Positions 20,324 to 31,505 of a stretch of DNA of 64,000 nt are shown one piece after another. A model generated the notes under the pieces. The model did not search any database and was not told the DNA's origin. It saw only the letters and a program-made list of their open reading frames with translations. Numbering within the stretch: position 1 is the stretch's first letter; every line of letters begins with the position of its first letter. Origin of the DNA: Chrysopilus asiliformis (Eukaryota > Arthropoda > Insecta > Diptera > Rhagionidae); the NCBI GenBank assembly GCA_964034945.1, contig OZ035960.1, forward strand, positions 50,032,706-50,096,705, read 5' to 3'. Made by a program: the position numbers and the translations under genes.

Positions 20324-21242
20324 CAGGGTGCGCCATCTGTTCCTCCGGTATGAGAATGTTGAATAACTTTTGAAAGAAACAATAGATTGCAAAAAATTGT
20401 GTTTTTTTATTTAGTTCAATCCTTTACAATTTATGTGGACTACTTTTTGAAAACAACATCGATCAAATGACCACCTTTATTGGCCACCGCAAACTGTGCT
20501 CTTTTCGGGCATTTTCCATCACTTCTTCGAGCATCTCCGTCGGTATGGCAGCTATTTCGGCACGAATATTGGTCTTGAGCTCGTCAATGGTCTTCGGGTT
20601 GCTGGCGTAAACTTTACTCTTCAAATAACCCCACAAAAAGAAGTCTGGGGGGGTTAAATCAGGGGATCTTGGTGGCCAGTCAATATCGCCTCTTTTCGAT
20701 ATCACACGTCTAGGGAATTTTTGTTGCAAAAACCGTATTGTTTGGTCCGCTGTGTGGCATGGCGCCCCGTCTTGCTGAAACCAGAAGTCAGTCAGACCTT
20801 TTTCACGCATTTTCGGACACACAAAATGTGCCAACATCCACCGATATCGATTACCATTAACTGTTTCACCTTCATTGAAGAAAAATGGCCCAATGATGGT
20901 TTTTGCGCACACGCCGGCCCAAACAGTCACTTTTCGATCATGCAATGGTATTTCATGAATCTCGTGAGGATTTTCTGTCGCCCAAATGCGGCAATTTTGT
21001 TTATTAACACCGCCAGAGAGAGTGAAATGTGCCTCGTCGGTCATTAAAACTTGCATCCAAAATGAACGACTATTTTCAATGTACATCGTCACTATTTCGG
21101 CGCGTTCTTTCGGTGTGAAGCGGTTCATGGTTAAAATTGTACTGGTTTGACGTTTCCAAAACGTGTCTAGGAAAGCAAATCGGTTGACAAATGGCGAAGT
21201 TATTGAATGTTTACATACCGGAGGAACAGATGGCGCACCCTG
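20324..21242 (-). mobile_element. DD41D mariner-type transposon, internally deleted
   Basis: TIRs begin CAGGGTGCGCCATCTGTTCC at both ends, extend about 29 bp almost perfectly and less well to ~45 bp, and are flanked by TA (20322-20323 and 21243-21244). The element is 919 bp against about 1.3 kb expected for a full transposase. TIRs are well preserved, so it may be mobilisable in trans. Confidence 0.85.
20463..21128 (-). CDS. DD41D mariner transposase lacking most of the DNA-binding domain
   Basis: A 221-residue ORF reads MNRFTPKERAE.. then jumps after about 22 residues to WMQVLMTDEAHF, skipping roughly the 100-130 residues that form the helix-turn-helix region in relatives. The catalytic domain is complete: first Asp in TDEAHF, second in QQDGAPCH, third in LTPPDFFLW. 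I count 41 residues between the second and third Asp, the DD41D class described for rosa-type mariners. The deletion is in frame, so a protein could still be made, but it should not bind the TIRs by itself. It might act as an inhibitor of full-length transposase (inference). Confidence 0.75.
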   Translation of the reverse strand: MNRFTPKERAEIVTMYIENSRSFWMQVLMTDEAHFTLSGGVNKQNCRIWATENPHEIHEIPLHDRKVTVWAGVCAKTIIGPFFFNEGETVNGNRYRWMLAHFVCPKMREKGLTDFWFQQDGAPCHTADQTIRFLQQKFPRRVISKRGDIDWPPRSPDLTPPDFFLWGYLKSKVYASNPKTIDELKTNIRAEIAAIPTEMLEEVMENARKEHSLRWPIKVVI

Positions 21243-21510
21243 TACATATAAATATGACCTAAAAGTTGATACTTATACATATACATATGTACGCTTTTCT
21301 ATAATAGTAAACGAATAACGGTTGTAATTCTGGAATAAAACATTGTAAAAATCGACTTTGACAAGTTTATTTGCGGTGAATCCGATAGAACACAAGCAAA
21401 AAAGATAAAAAAATAAAGATTCGATTTGTTGAATTTCGGTAAGTAATCATTAGATTTATTTTTATCGCGAATCAAATGTTTGAACCGTACTTGGTTAGGT
21501 TTCATTACCT

Positions 21511-22088
21511 GGGCCCCTATTCGGGACTCGTAACGAGTAAAATATTTGCCGAGTACGACAAAAACGAATTCTTGAACTCGGAAACGAGCGATTTCTTGCG
21601 AGTAAATACTCAGTGACGTTTAGCCTGCCGAGTGAGGTACAATAATGGATTTGATTTGCCTCTAATTTTTTTGTAACGAGCACGGATATTTTCTTCATTA
21701 CTATCACTATCGTCAGACAAAAACGCTGCTATACTTTCCATTGTAAAAAAAATCGTGTTCAAAACTTTGCACTACTTCACAAAATCAAACTTCTATCAAT
21801 ATTTTCCCGCTAACATTTCAGAAATTCGCCACCATATTCTTCATACATCGGAATTTCTTCCTTATGTAAAACAAGTAAGGAATGTTTTCACTTTCCACGA
21901 AATTAGGTTAGAACATCAATTTTCTAAGTGAAGTTGGCCACATTTCAACATCATATTATTTCATTTTTGTGGTGGCAATACATTTGGTCGTACTCGGACC
22001 GAGTTCAAGAATCCCATTTTCAATTTTATCCGAGTAGCACATACGAGTCGAGTTTACTTGCGACTCGAGTTCCTGAATCGCCGCCATA
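21511..22088 (-). mobile_element. PIF/Harbinger-type MITE with transposase N-terminal remnant
   Basis: Ends are inverted and imperfect: cctattcgggactcg..cgagtaaa on the left and tttacttgcgactcgagttcctgaatcg on the right. On the minus strand, from ATG ~21741, the frame reads MESIAAFLSDDSDSNEENI then a stretch with KIRGKSNPL. This resembles the start of insect Harbinger transposases (acidic SDDSD followed by R-x-K-S-N-P). A stop follows and no catalytic part remains. The target-site duplication could not be defined. Confidence 0.55.
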
Positions 22089-22679
22089 GTTTTTTTAATG
22101 ATCCGATCAGAGATCCAGATCAATTCTTACACAAGTTCGTAACCCAAGTTTTCTCGAGATCTTGATCTGGGGGGCTTCATGTAACTTATTTCAGTCGAAG
22201 AAAATCTTTAATCGATGATTATAAAACCGCTTATGGTATATGCCTTTACACATGTTTTGGCACCATAATCAAACAATAGTACCAGTTCCGTTGAACGGGA
22301 GAACTTTTTAAATTGTGGACTTACCTCGTTCTTGCCCCAAACTAAGGTTTTAAACTCTTATCCCATAATATTTTGGCATGAATAAATTAATTAAACTACA
22401 AAATTGAGTTGAAAGAATGTGTTTTAATAGTTTTTTTCAGCATTAGAATATTTTTTTTTAAATAATGTTAAATTCTTCTCTTTCAGTTTCCTCGTATTCA
22501 TCGGGTGTTATGTCCGACTTCAGTTGGTTATAAAAGCACATTTCACTTTGACGTACTTTTGAGCCAGAATCATAACGTCTTTGAATTTGGAATCCTGTAG
22601 TGGGATTGCATCATCAGATGCCGGTTCAAGTTGATTTATTGGATTTTTAGAGTTATACATCCAGGACTTACCTCCTGTG

Positions 22680-23180
22680 GCGGTAGCTCCATATCGTGAA
22701 TAACGGACAAACTAACCGTCGTAGCAAAGTCCCTGTTGCATCAATCGATAGAGTGATTTTTTTCAAACTAGATAGTGGACTTAACTCAAAATGGTCAAAA
22801 ATGGACTTACCCCCTTCTTGCTCCAAACCCTTCAATTGCGCATGGATTTCAAAAAATGTCCAAAAAACGAAAAAAGTTGTATGGGAGATACCCGTTATAA
22901 CGGCCATAGCCATAGCTGCCGTTACATTTCCAAAAGCTAAGATTTTTGTAAAACTTGTTCACAAAAAATTTCAAGTAGCTAGATCAACGCCTTCGAGTTA
23001 TTTAAGATACGTACATATAACGGACAAACCGACAGAGAGACGTAAGGACATCCTCATAATTTTGACAAAAACGGATTTCATACTGATCAGAAAGTTTCTA
23101 TCTTTTCTCGTTCTCGAGTCGGTCTCCGTCATGAATACAATACTTTCTCTCTATAGAAAAAGATAGTAAAAATATGTAAG
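22680..23180 (+). repeat. Dispersed repeat (family F) with partial internal duplication
   Basis: Shares ctcgagtcggt.tccg.catgaatacaata..ttctctctat with 6965-7010. Phrases ataacggacaaac and atggacttaccccctt recur within the stretch and just upstream (22320-22340). No coding content. Confidence 0.45.
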
Positions 23181-26049
23181 CAAACAATTATCGTAAAAAC
23201 AACTTTATCTAAAATAAACTATGAAAATCGCGTTCCCTTCTCAACTTCCCTGGCCCCCCAATGTTGATCTGATTTACGTTTAGGCTCGAGCTAACTAACT
23301 TTTTTAAGTATCGTCTCCGCAGTATTGCCATTTCTGTATCGCCAACCGACCAGGGAAGAAGGTACTTTAGTTACTCGAGTCCAAGCTAGAGGACCTACGA
23401 ACAAATGGGATTTCTTGATCATTACAAAACTAATATTTTTAATTTTTTTCTATAATTAAGTGTTATAATGTGGGAATATCGTGAATTTTTGTTTAAATTA
23501 ACTGTGCTGATATTTGAACAGGTTTAGTATCTACTACAATAGTATCTGTACAAGTATAGTCACAGGAAAACGAAAGGTTAATTGCAAGCCCTGAAATTTT
23601 CCGTAAAATTAAATCAAAACACACAACGAAATTTATTTGACTCGAAAATTACCCAATGAGCATACATCAGGAAAATTTACACGAAAACGAGTGATTTCAT
23701 GAAATCGGGCGGTTGGGTGAAATTAACCATCTAAACGCGAGTATTAAATTTCACTGATAGTTCTAAAAGTCTCTAACCCTCGGATTCTACCCACGCATTC
23801 AACCTCATCGTTCCATTGTAATTCAAAAAGGGGGTAAGTAGAACTGTTCCCTGTCCTGCTGTAGTGAACTGATCTGATCCATTGCAATAGTGTTTTGCCA
23901 CGCTATATTCAGCAAGGATTCAACTTGACTATCATAAATACTTATAAACACATCTACATGACCTAACATAGTGGAAGTTTATCCGTTTATCCGTTTATCC
24001 GTAGGGAACTTTCCTGCCATCATGAAGTGGATTTTTGGTGCTTTTGGCTTTGAGGTGTATAAAATGACGGTTTACTGCCACTCTGCCTGTGTCGGATGAA
24101 TATTGTTTAGCAAACTAAACTCATTTTGCAAATACCCTTACTCTTGAAAAACAAACAAAGTTGGCTTTAAAATTCTACCCTGCAAGAAAACCAACCAAGG
24201 CCCTATTGTTGCACCGAACATTCACAAAATGCTGGTTGAGGTGATTCCAACGCGGTGGGTTAAAGCAAACCAGCCTGAATCCTGACACGGTAGATATTCC
24301 ACCCGCATCGAAGGGTGTTAGAAGTGACGCTGCTATTTGGTAGAAGATATACTACCGGCCAGTCAGGATCTAGTTATGCATCTCGGGATGAGTGCCATGC
24401 CGCCGACAAGGACGACTGTGACCGAATCTGGCAGTGCCAACGCCAATGATGACGATGATGATCACGGCGACAGCCAAAGCCTCGACTATCGCAGGACGAA
24501 GGTTTCGGGTGTGCAATTTTAAGCTCTATTTTCGGGGGTTTTCGCTATAACAGTACATGTCATCACATGTGGGAAATTGTTCACCACTTAACGGAACCAT
24601 TTATTTATATATTCCGTGTAGCCGAGGTCTCGTTCTCAATGTACCTATGCTGGATTCAATGTAGTCGTATGTACGGAAAATTCCTGGGATTTTCTATTTT
24701 TGGGGGCAGCTACTAGAATTTCGTGTGTTGTTAATCATTGGAATCATTGCTGCTTGAAACCCGTCACCGCCACCATCACCCTACAGGATGTTAGCGTTTT
24801 CCGGCACCTCTTCGCAGCGGTGGCGTTTTATTGGCCAGGATAATAATACATATCATGGAATCTGCAGCATATTTCAAGAGATAATGAGCCATTAAGAGTG
24901 CTATAGACGGGAATTTGTTAAATTCAGTAGGCTACCAGGCTGTTAATATTATTTAGTACTTGTTAAATGCTAACAAAATAAACTCCTGTGATGGTGGAGG
25001 AGGTGTGGCCATAAATTCAAAGCTAAAGAGTCGCATTTACTTATTAAAACTTGACACGACACACGGCAATTAAATTGTCTTTAATTAATGACTTTATTTT
25101 ACATATGCCTGTCGGTATTAAATGTCGGATTTATTTCTTTAACATCATAAAAGCACAACGATTTGTAGTTTTTTCGGTTTATTGTTATATTGCAATGAAA
25201 GCGGAAAGATATGTACATTTTTCCTTTGGCTTGAAATTCTTTTTCTAAACTCTTTATATTTTAAATATTTAAGAAAATCTAAAGCACCCGTAAAAGATGG
25301 GTAGATTTCTCGAATGAAAAATTCAGCCCCACGAATAAAATATGTATTAGTTTAGATAGTAACCTAAATTTTTTTTCAAAGTCTGAAATATCTTCATAAC
25401 GGCAAGATATATCGATTTACGGTAAAGGCGAAAATCTAGAGAGTTATATTTTCTTTAATTTTTGCTTTACCGTTTAGACTGCCGACTATAAGTTGCAAAG
25501 GACAAACCTCATGTGCCCGTGGTTTTACGATATTATGTGGGATAAATCTATTCTACTTATATACATTCATATATGACTATGCATGTATCTATGAATCAAA
25601 CGTCTTTTCCGCGATTTTCCCAAGAATCACTAAAGCAATTGTGACGAGATATGAACAGAACTATGAATAGAATATGCCCACCATGCTGCCACTTGCAGTT
25701 CAAGTTTTGTCAAAATCGATCGAGTACCTAGTCGATTTTTGGCAGAAAAACCTGGTGCGGGGCGAGGTATTTTTTTAGAGGGGGAAAACCGATCGAATAG
25801 TTCCTGAGAAACCCCCTAAAGAAACTAAATTCTAATATTCAATAGTTTTATAACAAAGCCAAGTGTTGCGCGGAGACACGCTATATGCATCTTCCAAATA
25901 TATGACAAAAATTCAAAACAAAAACAAAAAACTATGATTTCAATGAAAAAATACCGATAGTCTAAAGCAGGCATTGCCAACAAGAGCTCTAGAGGCTCCT
26001 TGTAGCAATACAGTTTTTATTCTCTAACATCATGTGTATGCTACTCACA
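23181..26049. other. No recognisable gene
   Basis: Only short ORFs. One (24337-24522) has a run of Asp residues but no recognisable domain. No paired ends found. Confidence 0.35.
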
Positions 26050-26052
26050 TAA

Positions 26053-26907
26053 CCCCTGGAGCCCAATGAACGCAACGCGAACGCAACTCCAACGCTGTGA
26101 ACTGTCACGCAGCGCAACATTTCAGCGGCAGAGCCCAATGGCATCTCGTGAAGTAGTACAGTAGAACACGCTTAAATGCACATCGAATTTCGCAGAATTT
26201 TATGTGCATTTATCCGTGTTTTGCATTTATACGTAGCACGGAAGCACGGATAAATGCACATTAATGTGCAATTATGCGAGTAAAAGATAAACATGCAACT
26301 TTAATATTCCTGTAATAAACATTTAAATTCAACAAGACTACACAAAAACAAAGAACCTAATTAAGAATTCATTTTATCAAATAAAAATAACAATAATCAC
26401 TTTTTTGTAAATTTTCATATAATTTATACTTTTGCGGATGTGAAAATGGTTGCATTTAAGCAAGTATTGCAATTAAGCGTGTTTCATTTATCCGTGTATA
26501 TTTATATGAAAAATGCTTAAAAATCCTCCATGCACAAATTTTGCGTGCAATTACACGAGTTTTGCATTTACGCGTGTTGCATTTAAGCGCGTTCTACTGT
26601 ACAAGTGACATAATATAAAGTGGTATAAAGTTGGCAAAATTACAAAAATGGATAATTATGAAGCGATAACTTGCTTTGTTGGTCTTTATCTTTGTTCTTT
26701 GCGCTAAGGCTATCAATTTTCCTCGAACAACATTTCCCCAACCTCACTTTATGAACTGTCAATGCAGAATTTTGCGGCAAAGTTAGAAGTTTGCAAACTT
26801 TTGCGTTGTGCGTTCACGTTCACTGTGCTCACTTCAAATGATTTGTATGGAGCAAACTTGTAAGTGACAGTTTGTGCGTTCGCGTTACGTTCATTGGGCT
26901 CCAGGCA
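26053..26907. mobile_element. PIF/Harbinger-like element, 855 bp, TAA target site
   Basis: Inverted ends CCTGGAGCCCAATGAACG..AACGCGAACGCA (right end differs at one or two positions), flanked by TAA (26050-26052 and 26908-26910). The end sequence is related to that of the MADF-carrying element at 52390 (CCCTTGGAxCACAATGAACG). The 3 bp TAA duplication fits PIF/Harbinger. It is interrupted by a TA-site MITE; no coding part seen. Confidence 0.7.
26159..26599. mobile_element. TA-site MITE nested in the Harbinger-like element
   Basis: TIRs CAGTAGAACxCGCTTAAATGC match 20 of 21 bases and are flanked by TA (26157-26158, 26600-26601). The interior repeats motifs such as tgcatttatccgtg and tgcatttaxgcgtg several times. 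TIRs starting CAGTAGAAC and a TA target fit the pogo/Tigger group. Younger than its host element. Confidence 0.8.
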
Positions 26908-26939
26908 TAAGAATACGAGCCCGTTAAAATTCGAAACTA

Positions 26940-27560
26940 AACGAATGCGAAAGCGATTTCCATATGGGAAAGCGATTATAGGACTCGTTACACCATTTTG
27001 TAGCAAAGTCTTCCATAAATATTGGAATTAGTCCTAGGTTTGGTAAGAATGGACATATTCCAACAAAAGTAACACCCGTTCCCAGTTTTTATTGGAGGCA
27101 TGAAGGGGAAACAATGCTATATTGTGGTATGGAATCGTTTCCAATATTTTAGAAGTGACTCCAATATTATGTAGAATTCAGTCCTACAAAAAAATGGAAC
27201 GTGTCCTTAGTGTTGGCGGATTTATGCATATGCAAATAGGATTCAGCGAATATGGTAAGCCAATTATTTTTTTCGATTATAATTCGTTTGCGAACTCGTG
27301 GTTTTTAAAGTTTGGACCTGTCTACTACCACACTCTAACACTTGTGTCGAAGAATTTTTTTTAATTACAGGGCATTTTATTACTCGAGCTGTTTGATTGG
27401 ACAGAATCCAATTAAAAAAAAGTCGTCAATCTTGTTCAGACAGGACTTGGTGCTATAATTATAGGAACGAATCCTATTTCGAATGAGAATGTCGCGCATT
27501 ATATATAGGATAGAATCCAATAATTAATGGGGACATTACAACGTTTTATAGGATTTATTC
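26940..27560 (+). repeat. Dispersed repeat fragments shared with 6.7-6.95 kb
   Basis: 26960-27125 matches 6715-6925 (gaaagcgattat.., cgttacaccattttgtagca, ggacatattccaac). The stretch at 27465-27520 (aatcctatttcgaatgagaatgtcgc) matches ~6927-6952. The order is kept but the spacing is larger, so one copy has an insertion or the other a deletion. Confidence 0.55.
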
Positions 27561-27599
27561 CTTTCATTTTAGGATTGAGTCCCTTACAAAAGGTAATGT

Positions 27600-27935
27600 T
27601 CCACGTTTTTTGTCGTATCCTCGTCAGAATCGGACGTCAGAATCAGATTCATCGACCTCGAAAACCCCCAGATGGGATTTTTTCCGGAAAATATGAGGAA
27701 AAGGTTATTCACGTTATACTTACAGGATCATTCCTTTTCCTTACAAGCACGAAGTAGTGATAATGTTGTATTGTCATCGTAGTTACATATGTGTGCGAGA
27801 CTTCAAGTCAATCGGATGAGTGGAAGTGTGTCAAAATTAGATGCAAAATTTGAGCATGACAGATGGGCAGACAGACGGATAGACAGACGGACAGACCGAC
27901 AGATATGGAAGTAAACTAAATAAAAGGTTTTTAAA
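27600..27935 (+). repeat. Family B repeat copy 2
   Basis: Same order as copy 1 (aaaacccccagatgggat, cgaagtagtgataatg, tcaagtcaatcggatgag, GACA/GACG tail). It shares gtgtgtcaaaat.agatgca with copy 1 where copy 3 has gtgggtcaaaattgg, so copies 1 and 2 probably descend from one copy in the duplicated block. Confidence 0.7.
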
Positions 27936-28129
27936 AGAGATTTCAAGTATTTAAATTCGAGTAACGGATAATGGTGACATTTTGAACAACGCCTTACTAG
28001 CCATAAATTCAACTTCAACAGCGGCTGCGAAAATCTTCCTTATTGACGGTAACATAAAATCAAAGTTGAATTAATTTGAACTTCAAAAACCCTAATGCTT
28101 TATTATTATTACACTGTTTAATCAAAATA

Positions 28130-29560
28130 CAAAACTGTCAATAAAATATTACTTTTAAAAAATCCTGTATTTTGTTTGGTTTTCAAAAACCCGAATAATT
28201 GAATGCCCTATTCACCACCACAATTTAAATGCCTCTCACAACAATTTTTATGGTCCCCATAATTAGTACTTCAACCATTATGCTTGTGACAATCAGTTCG
28301 TCAACCGCCGCTTCGATGATCAATTCAAAATGCGTCCAAAATTTATTGATCCACTTTCAATATTATTGGTCTTTGCAACATAAATCTTTTATACCATATC
28401 GAAGTTTTAAAAAAAATTATTTTGAAAATTGTATAATTATTTAGTTATACCTAAAATTGGTAGCGCATTTAGATAACTAGCAATTATTTTGTAATCATCG
28501 TTTAAGTTTAAACACGAAAAGCTCAAAACAAAACTCAAAATTTTCATATGAGCTTGAATTTCAATCCAATACAATGTGCTCTCTTCGGGGTCTTTCATCA
28601 CTGATAATAACAAAAATTTGTGTATTACTTTTTGTTGGATATGTAAAAATTATCTATAGGTAATCGAAATATTTATTAAAAACGAGATTTCTCTCAGGTA
28701 ACTTTAACAAAAGTGACGGTGGACTCGGTTCAAAAAACCTACAATCCAGAAATTGTGAAAATTAATATAACTGTTGTTAATAGAAGGAAAGTTTTTATAT
28801 TTTTCGAATTATTCAAGTCTCTCGATGATTTTAATGTAGACGGAAAAATTACCCTAAAAACATCAAAAATGCAGAGCTTGGTTTTAATGAATTTTACAGC
28901 CAGTGTTTGTGAAGTAATGCAACAGAAATTAAATCCGTTGTCGATTTTAATAGCAAAAGCTATACAATCAAGTGCTGATTTTGAAATAAAATGTCCGTTT
29001 CCTCGGGGAAATTATTCTCTTAATGGATTTGAATTTCCCGATTATATGCTACCAAAACGTACATTGAATGGAAATTATTCATTGTTGTTTTATTTCTATG
29101 AGCACACCAAAAAAACCGAATTTGAAACAATTATTGCGAGAGTGATTTATCAGGGACGTGTTATAAGCGAGTAATTTGGAAGATGTGAGGCTCAAAAGTA
29201 TCGTTCGAGTGTTTTTTTTTTGTTATTCTGGGATAAAAATATTTTTTACAAGAAAAAAAAACAAACATATTTTTTTAACAATTGTATTTAATCGGCTTAA
29301 AATTATACAAAGTTTGGGTGATTTCTGTCAAATAATTAACTTTTTTTATGACAACAATGGGCAATTTTGCACAAGGGCAAATAGTCAATGACTTCAAAAA
29401 CAGATATTATTTTGTAATTAACATAAATTTGTTATTAAAAATATTGGAAATTAACCAACATAACTAAATATTATTTTGTATTTAACCAAAAAATTTCAAT
29501 AAAAATGTCAGAGTTTCAGATCAGTTCCATGAAGTATTTATAAACATCATGTTCTCATTT
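28130..29560 (+). repeat. Duplicated block, copy 2 (carries DM8 gene 2)
   Basis: Homologous to 11389-12700. It has an extra ~230 bp at about 28205-28420 that copy 1 lacks, and lacks copy 1's minisatellite. On the right it continues into the complete third-type gene that is only a stub in copy 1. Confidence 0.85.
28574..29174 (+). CDS. DM8/DUF1091 family secreted protein (gene 2, two exons)
   Basis: Exon 1 28574-28642 encodes a signal peptide almost identical to gene 1. Intron 28643-28697 (GTAAAA..TCTCTCAG). Exon 2 28698-29174, stop TAA. The product is 181 residues, the same length as gene 1 with many conservative differences. Family marks are CEVMQQKLNPLSIL, KCPFPRGNYSLNGFEFPDY and LPKRTLNGNYSL. 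Both genes keep splice sites, frame, signal peptide and cysteines, so the duplicates appear to remain under selection (inference; no dN/dS computed). It lies 374 bp upstream of gene 3 on the same strand. A likely AATAAA is at about 29500. Confidence 0.85.
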
Positions 29561-30133
29561 TGCAGATTTGATTTTTGTACAGTAAATCTTTTTTTAATTG
29601 TACTTTTTGGATATGTAAGGGAATTTGTTTAGTTTAATATTACTGTATAATAAATTTTAATGTCTTGTTAGGTAATTGCTACTAAAATAACAGTGGATTC
29701 CTTTCAAGAGTTTCACAATTCAGAATTTGTTATACCCAATATAACGATTCTAAATAGACAGAAAGTTTCAGCACAATTTGAGGTTTTGGAGGGAGTGGAT
29801 GAATTCGTTTTACATGCTTTAACTACTGTCAGTGGAGGATACGTCAAACAATTTATTGTGACGAATTTCACATGTAATATTTGCCAATTGATACAACAAA
29901 GATTTAATCCGATTGCAATGATGTTCATAAGAACATTATTTGGAGCATCAAATTTCCCAACAAAGTGTCCACTTTCTCGGGGTACATACACAGTTCGGGA
30001 ATTCGAATTTCCGGATAATTTATTGCCAAAACGAACTTCAAATGGGAATCATTCATTATTGTTACATATGTGCAAGCAAAACGTTCACACAAAAATGGAA
30101 ACAGAATCATTAATATTGATATTCAGTGGTTGA
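29549..30133 (+). CDS. DM8/DUF1091 family secreted protein (gene 3, two exons)
   Basis: Exon 1 29549-29614 (22 codons) encodes a hydrophobic signal peptide (ends LFLIVLFGY). Intron 29615-29671 (GTAAGG..CTTGTTAG). Exon 2 29672-30133, stop TGA. The product is 175 residues. Family marks are CNICQLIQQRFNP, KCPLSRGTYTVREFEFPDN and LPKRTSNGNHSLL. It is the most diverged of the three. It has one more Cys (CNIC) than genes 1 and 2 at that site. Decayed copies of its 3' end and its start are at 5840 and 12691. A MITE lies 50 bp past its stop. Confidence 0.85.
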
Positions 30134-30469
30134 ACCATAACTGAGTGATCAAAAAAAAAAATCATATTAAAAACGTCCACATATAGGGTAAAGTATCCAG
30201 ATCTGAGCCCCGGCACCAGTTCTGAGCACCCCTGTTAATTTTCCGGCTAAAACAAGAATTGTGCGCTATTGAGCCGATTAAACCACATTTCACAAACGTG
30301 ATGAAACCAATTATTCTTGGAATTCAATTCTTATTTCTATAAGTTACTAGGAGCACTTAATTTAAATCGGGAGGCTCAGAACTGGATTTTGGGATAATTT
30401 CCCCATTTACACATAATTCTTTTTTTTATCCAAATTGTTGAGGAATATGTATATGTTAATTTAATTTAA

Positions 30470-30687
30470 CCTTTAATTGATGAGGTGGATCCAGTGGACC
30501 CACATTTACTTTTCTCTCGTTGCTATCTCTCATGTTTTCAGCACAGTGACTCTGAAATCTTCAGTACCTTCATACAGAATGGTATTGCATGCCGAGTTAA
30601 ATGCACAGATTTGGTATGTGATTAGAACGTAGTGAACGTGGAGCCCACCTCATCATTTACGCATATTTTCACCTCGCAAATTAAGGG
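30470..30687. mobile_element. TTAA-site MITE nested in MITE (piggyBac-like), 218 bp
   Basis: Flanked by TTAA (30466-30469, 30688-30691). The other MITE copy reads ttaatttaaacattcc at this place with a single TTAA, so the duplication and boundaries are exact. TIRs CCTTTAATT and CCCTTAATT extend imperfectly over 19 bp (14 matches). Confidence 0.9.
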
Positions 30688-30777
30688 TTAAACATTCCAT
30701 ACTTTCGACCAGTAAGTATAAGTTTCTTAGAAAGTATACGGAAGACAAAGAAAATATGGTATGAAGTGAAAAAAAAA

Positions 30778-31040
30778 TAAAAAAAAAAATTTAAAAAAAA
30801 AGCTTTTATTAAAAAAGAATGCACTAAAAAGAAAAAAAAAATTTTCTGGACGCTGTGTATCACAAATATGAAAGCTTTTCAAAAGCGAGATAAATTTTTA
30901 TTTTATTGTTTTATGCTTTATCTCGCTTTTTAAAAGCTTTTATATTTGTGATACACAGCGTCCAGAAAATTATTTTTTTTCTTTTTAGTGCATTCTTTTT
31001 TAATAAAAGCTTTTTTTTAAAAAAAAATTTTTTATTTTTT
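30778..31040. repeat. Large near-perfect hairpin (~115 bp arms)
   Basis: The left arm (..gcttttattaaaaaagaatgc.., tctggacgctgtgtatcaca..) returns inverted on the right after a ~20 bp AT-rich loop near 30905. Only a few mismatches occur. It looks like a foldback element or a very young inverted duplication. It directly precedes family B copy 3. Confidence 0.85.
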
Positions 31041-31054
31041 TTATTTTGTTCTTT

Positions 31055-31505
31055 TTAGTCTTCGAATATATATCCTTACATTTGAGATGTCCTTACAGGC
31101 TTTTTAACTTGAGAATCGTATTCAGCGACCCCAAAAACCCCCAGAATAGATTTTTTCCGGAAAATTTGGAGAAAGGGATAATCACGTTATCCTAACAGGA
31201 CCTTCCGTTATCCTTACAGACTTTTTAATGGCAGATTCGGATTTAGCGACCTCAAAAACCCCCAGAATAGATTTTTTTCCGGAAAATTTGGAGAAAAGGA
31301 TAATCACGTTATCCTTACAGGACCTTCCGTTATCCTTACAAGGACGAAGTAGTGAAAATATTGTATTGTCATCGGACTTATATAAGTGTGCAAAATTTCA
31401 AGTCAATCGGACAAGTGGAAGTGGGTCAAAATTGGGTTGCAAGACAGACAGACAGACAAACAGACAGGCAGACAAACAGACACGAAGGCAAGCTAAAAAA
31501 AAAGC
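31055..31505 (+). repeat. Family B repeat copy 3
   Basis: Best preserved copy: start ttagtcttcgaatatatatcc, two tandem units of ~125 bp, cgaagtagtgaaaat, gtgcaaaatttcaagtcaat, GACA-type array, end acgaaggcaagct. Confidence 0.75.

Noticed and set aside
24337..24522. Short ORF with an Asp run, possible host exon
   Set aside because: No splice sites or similarity could be supported; low-complexity acidic run may be chance.
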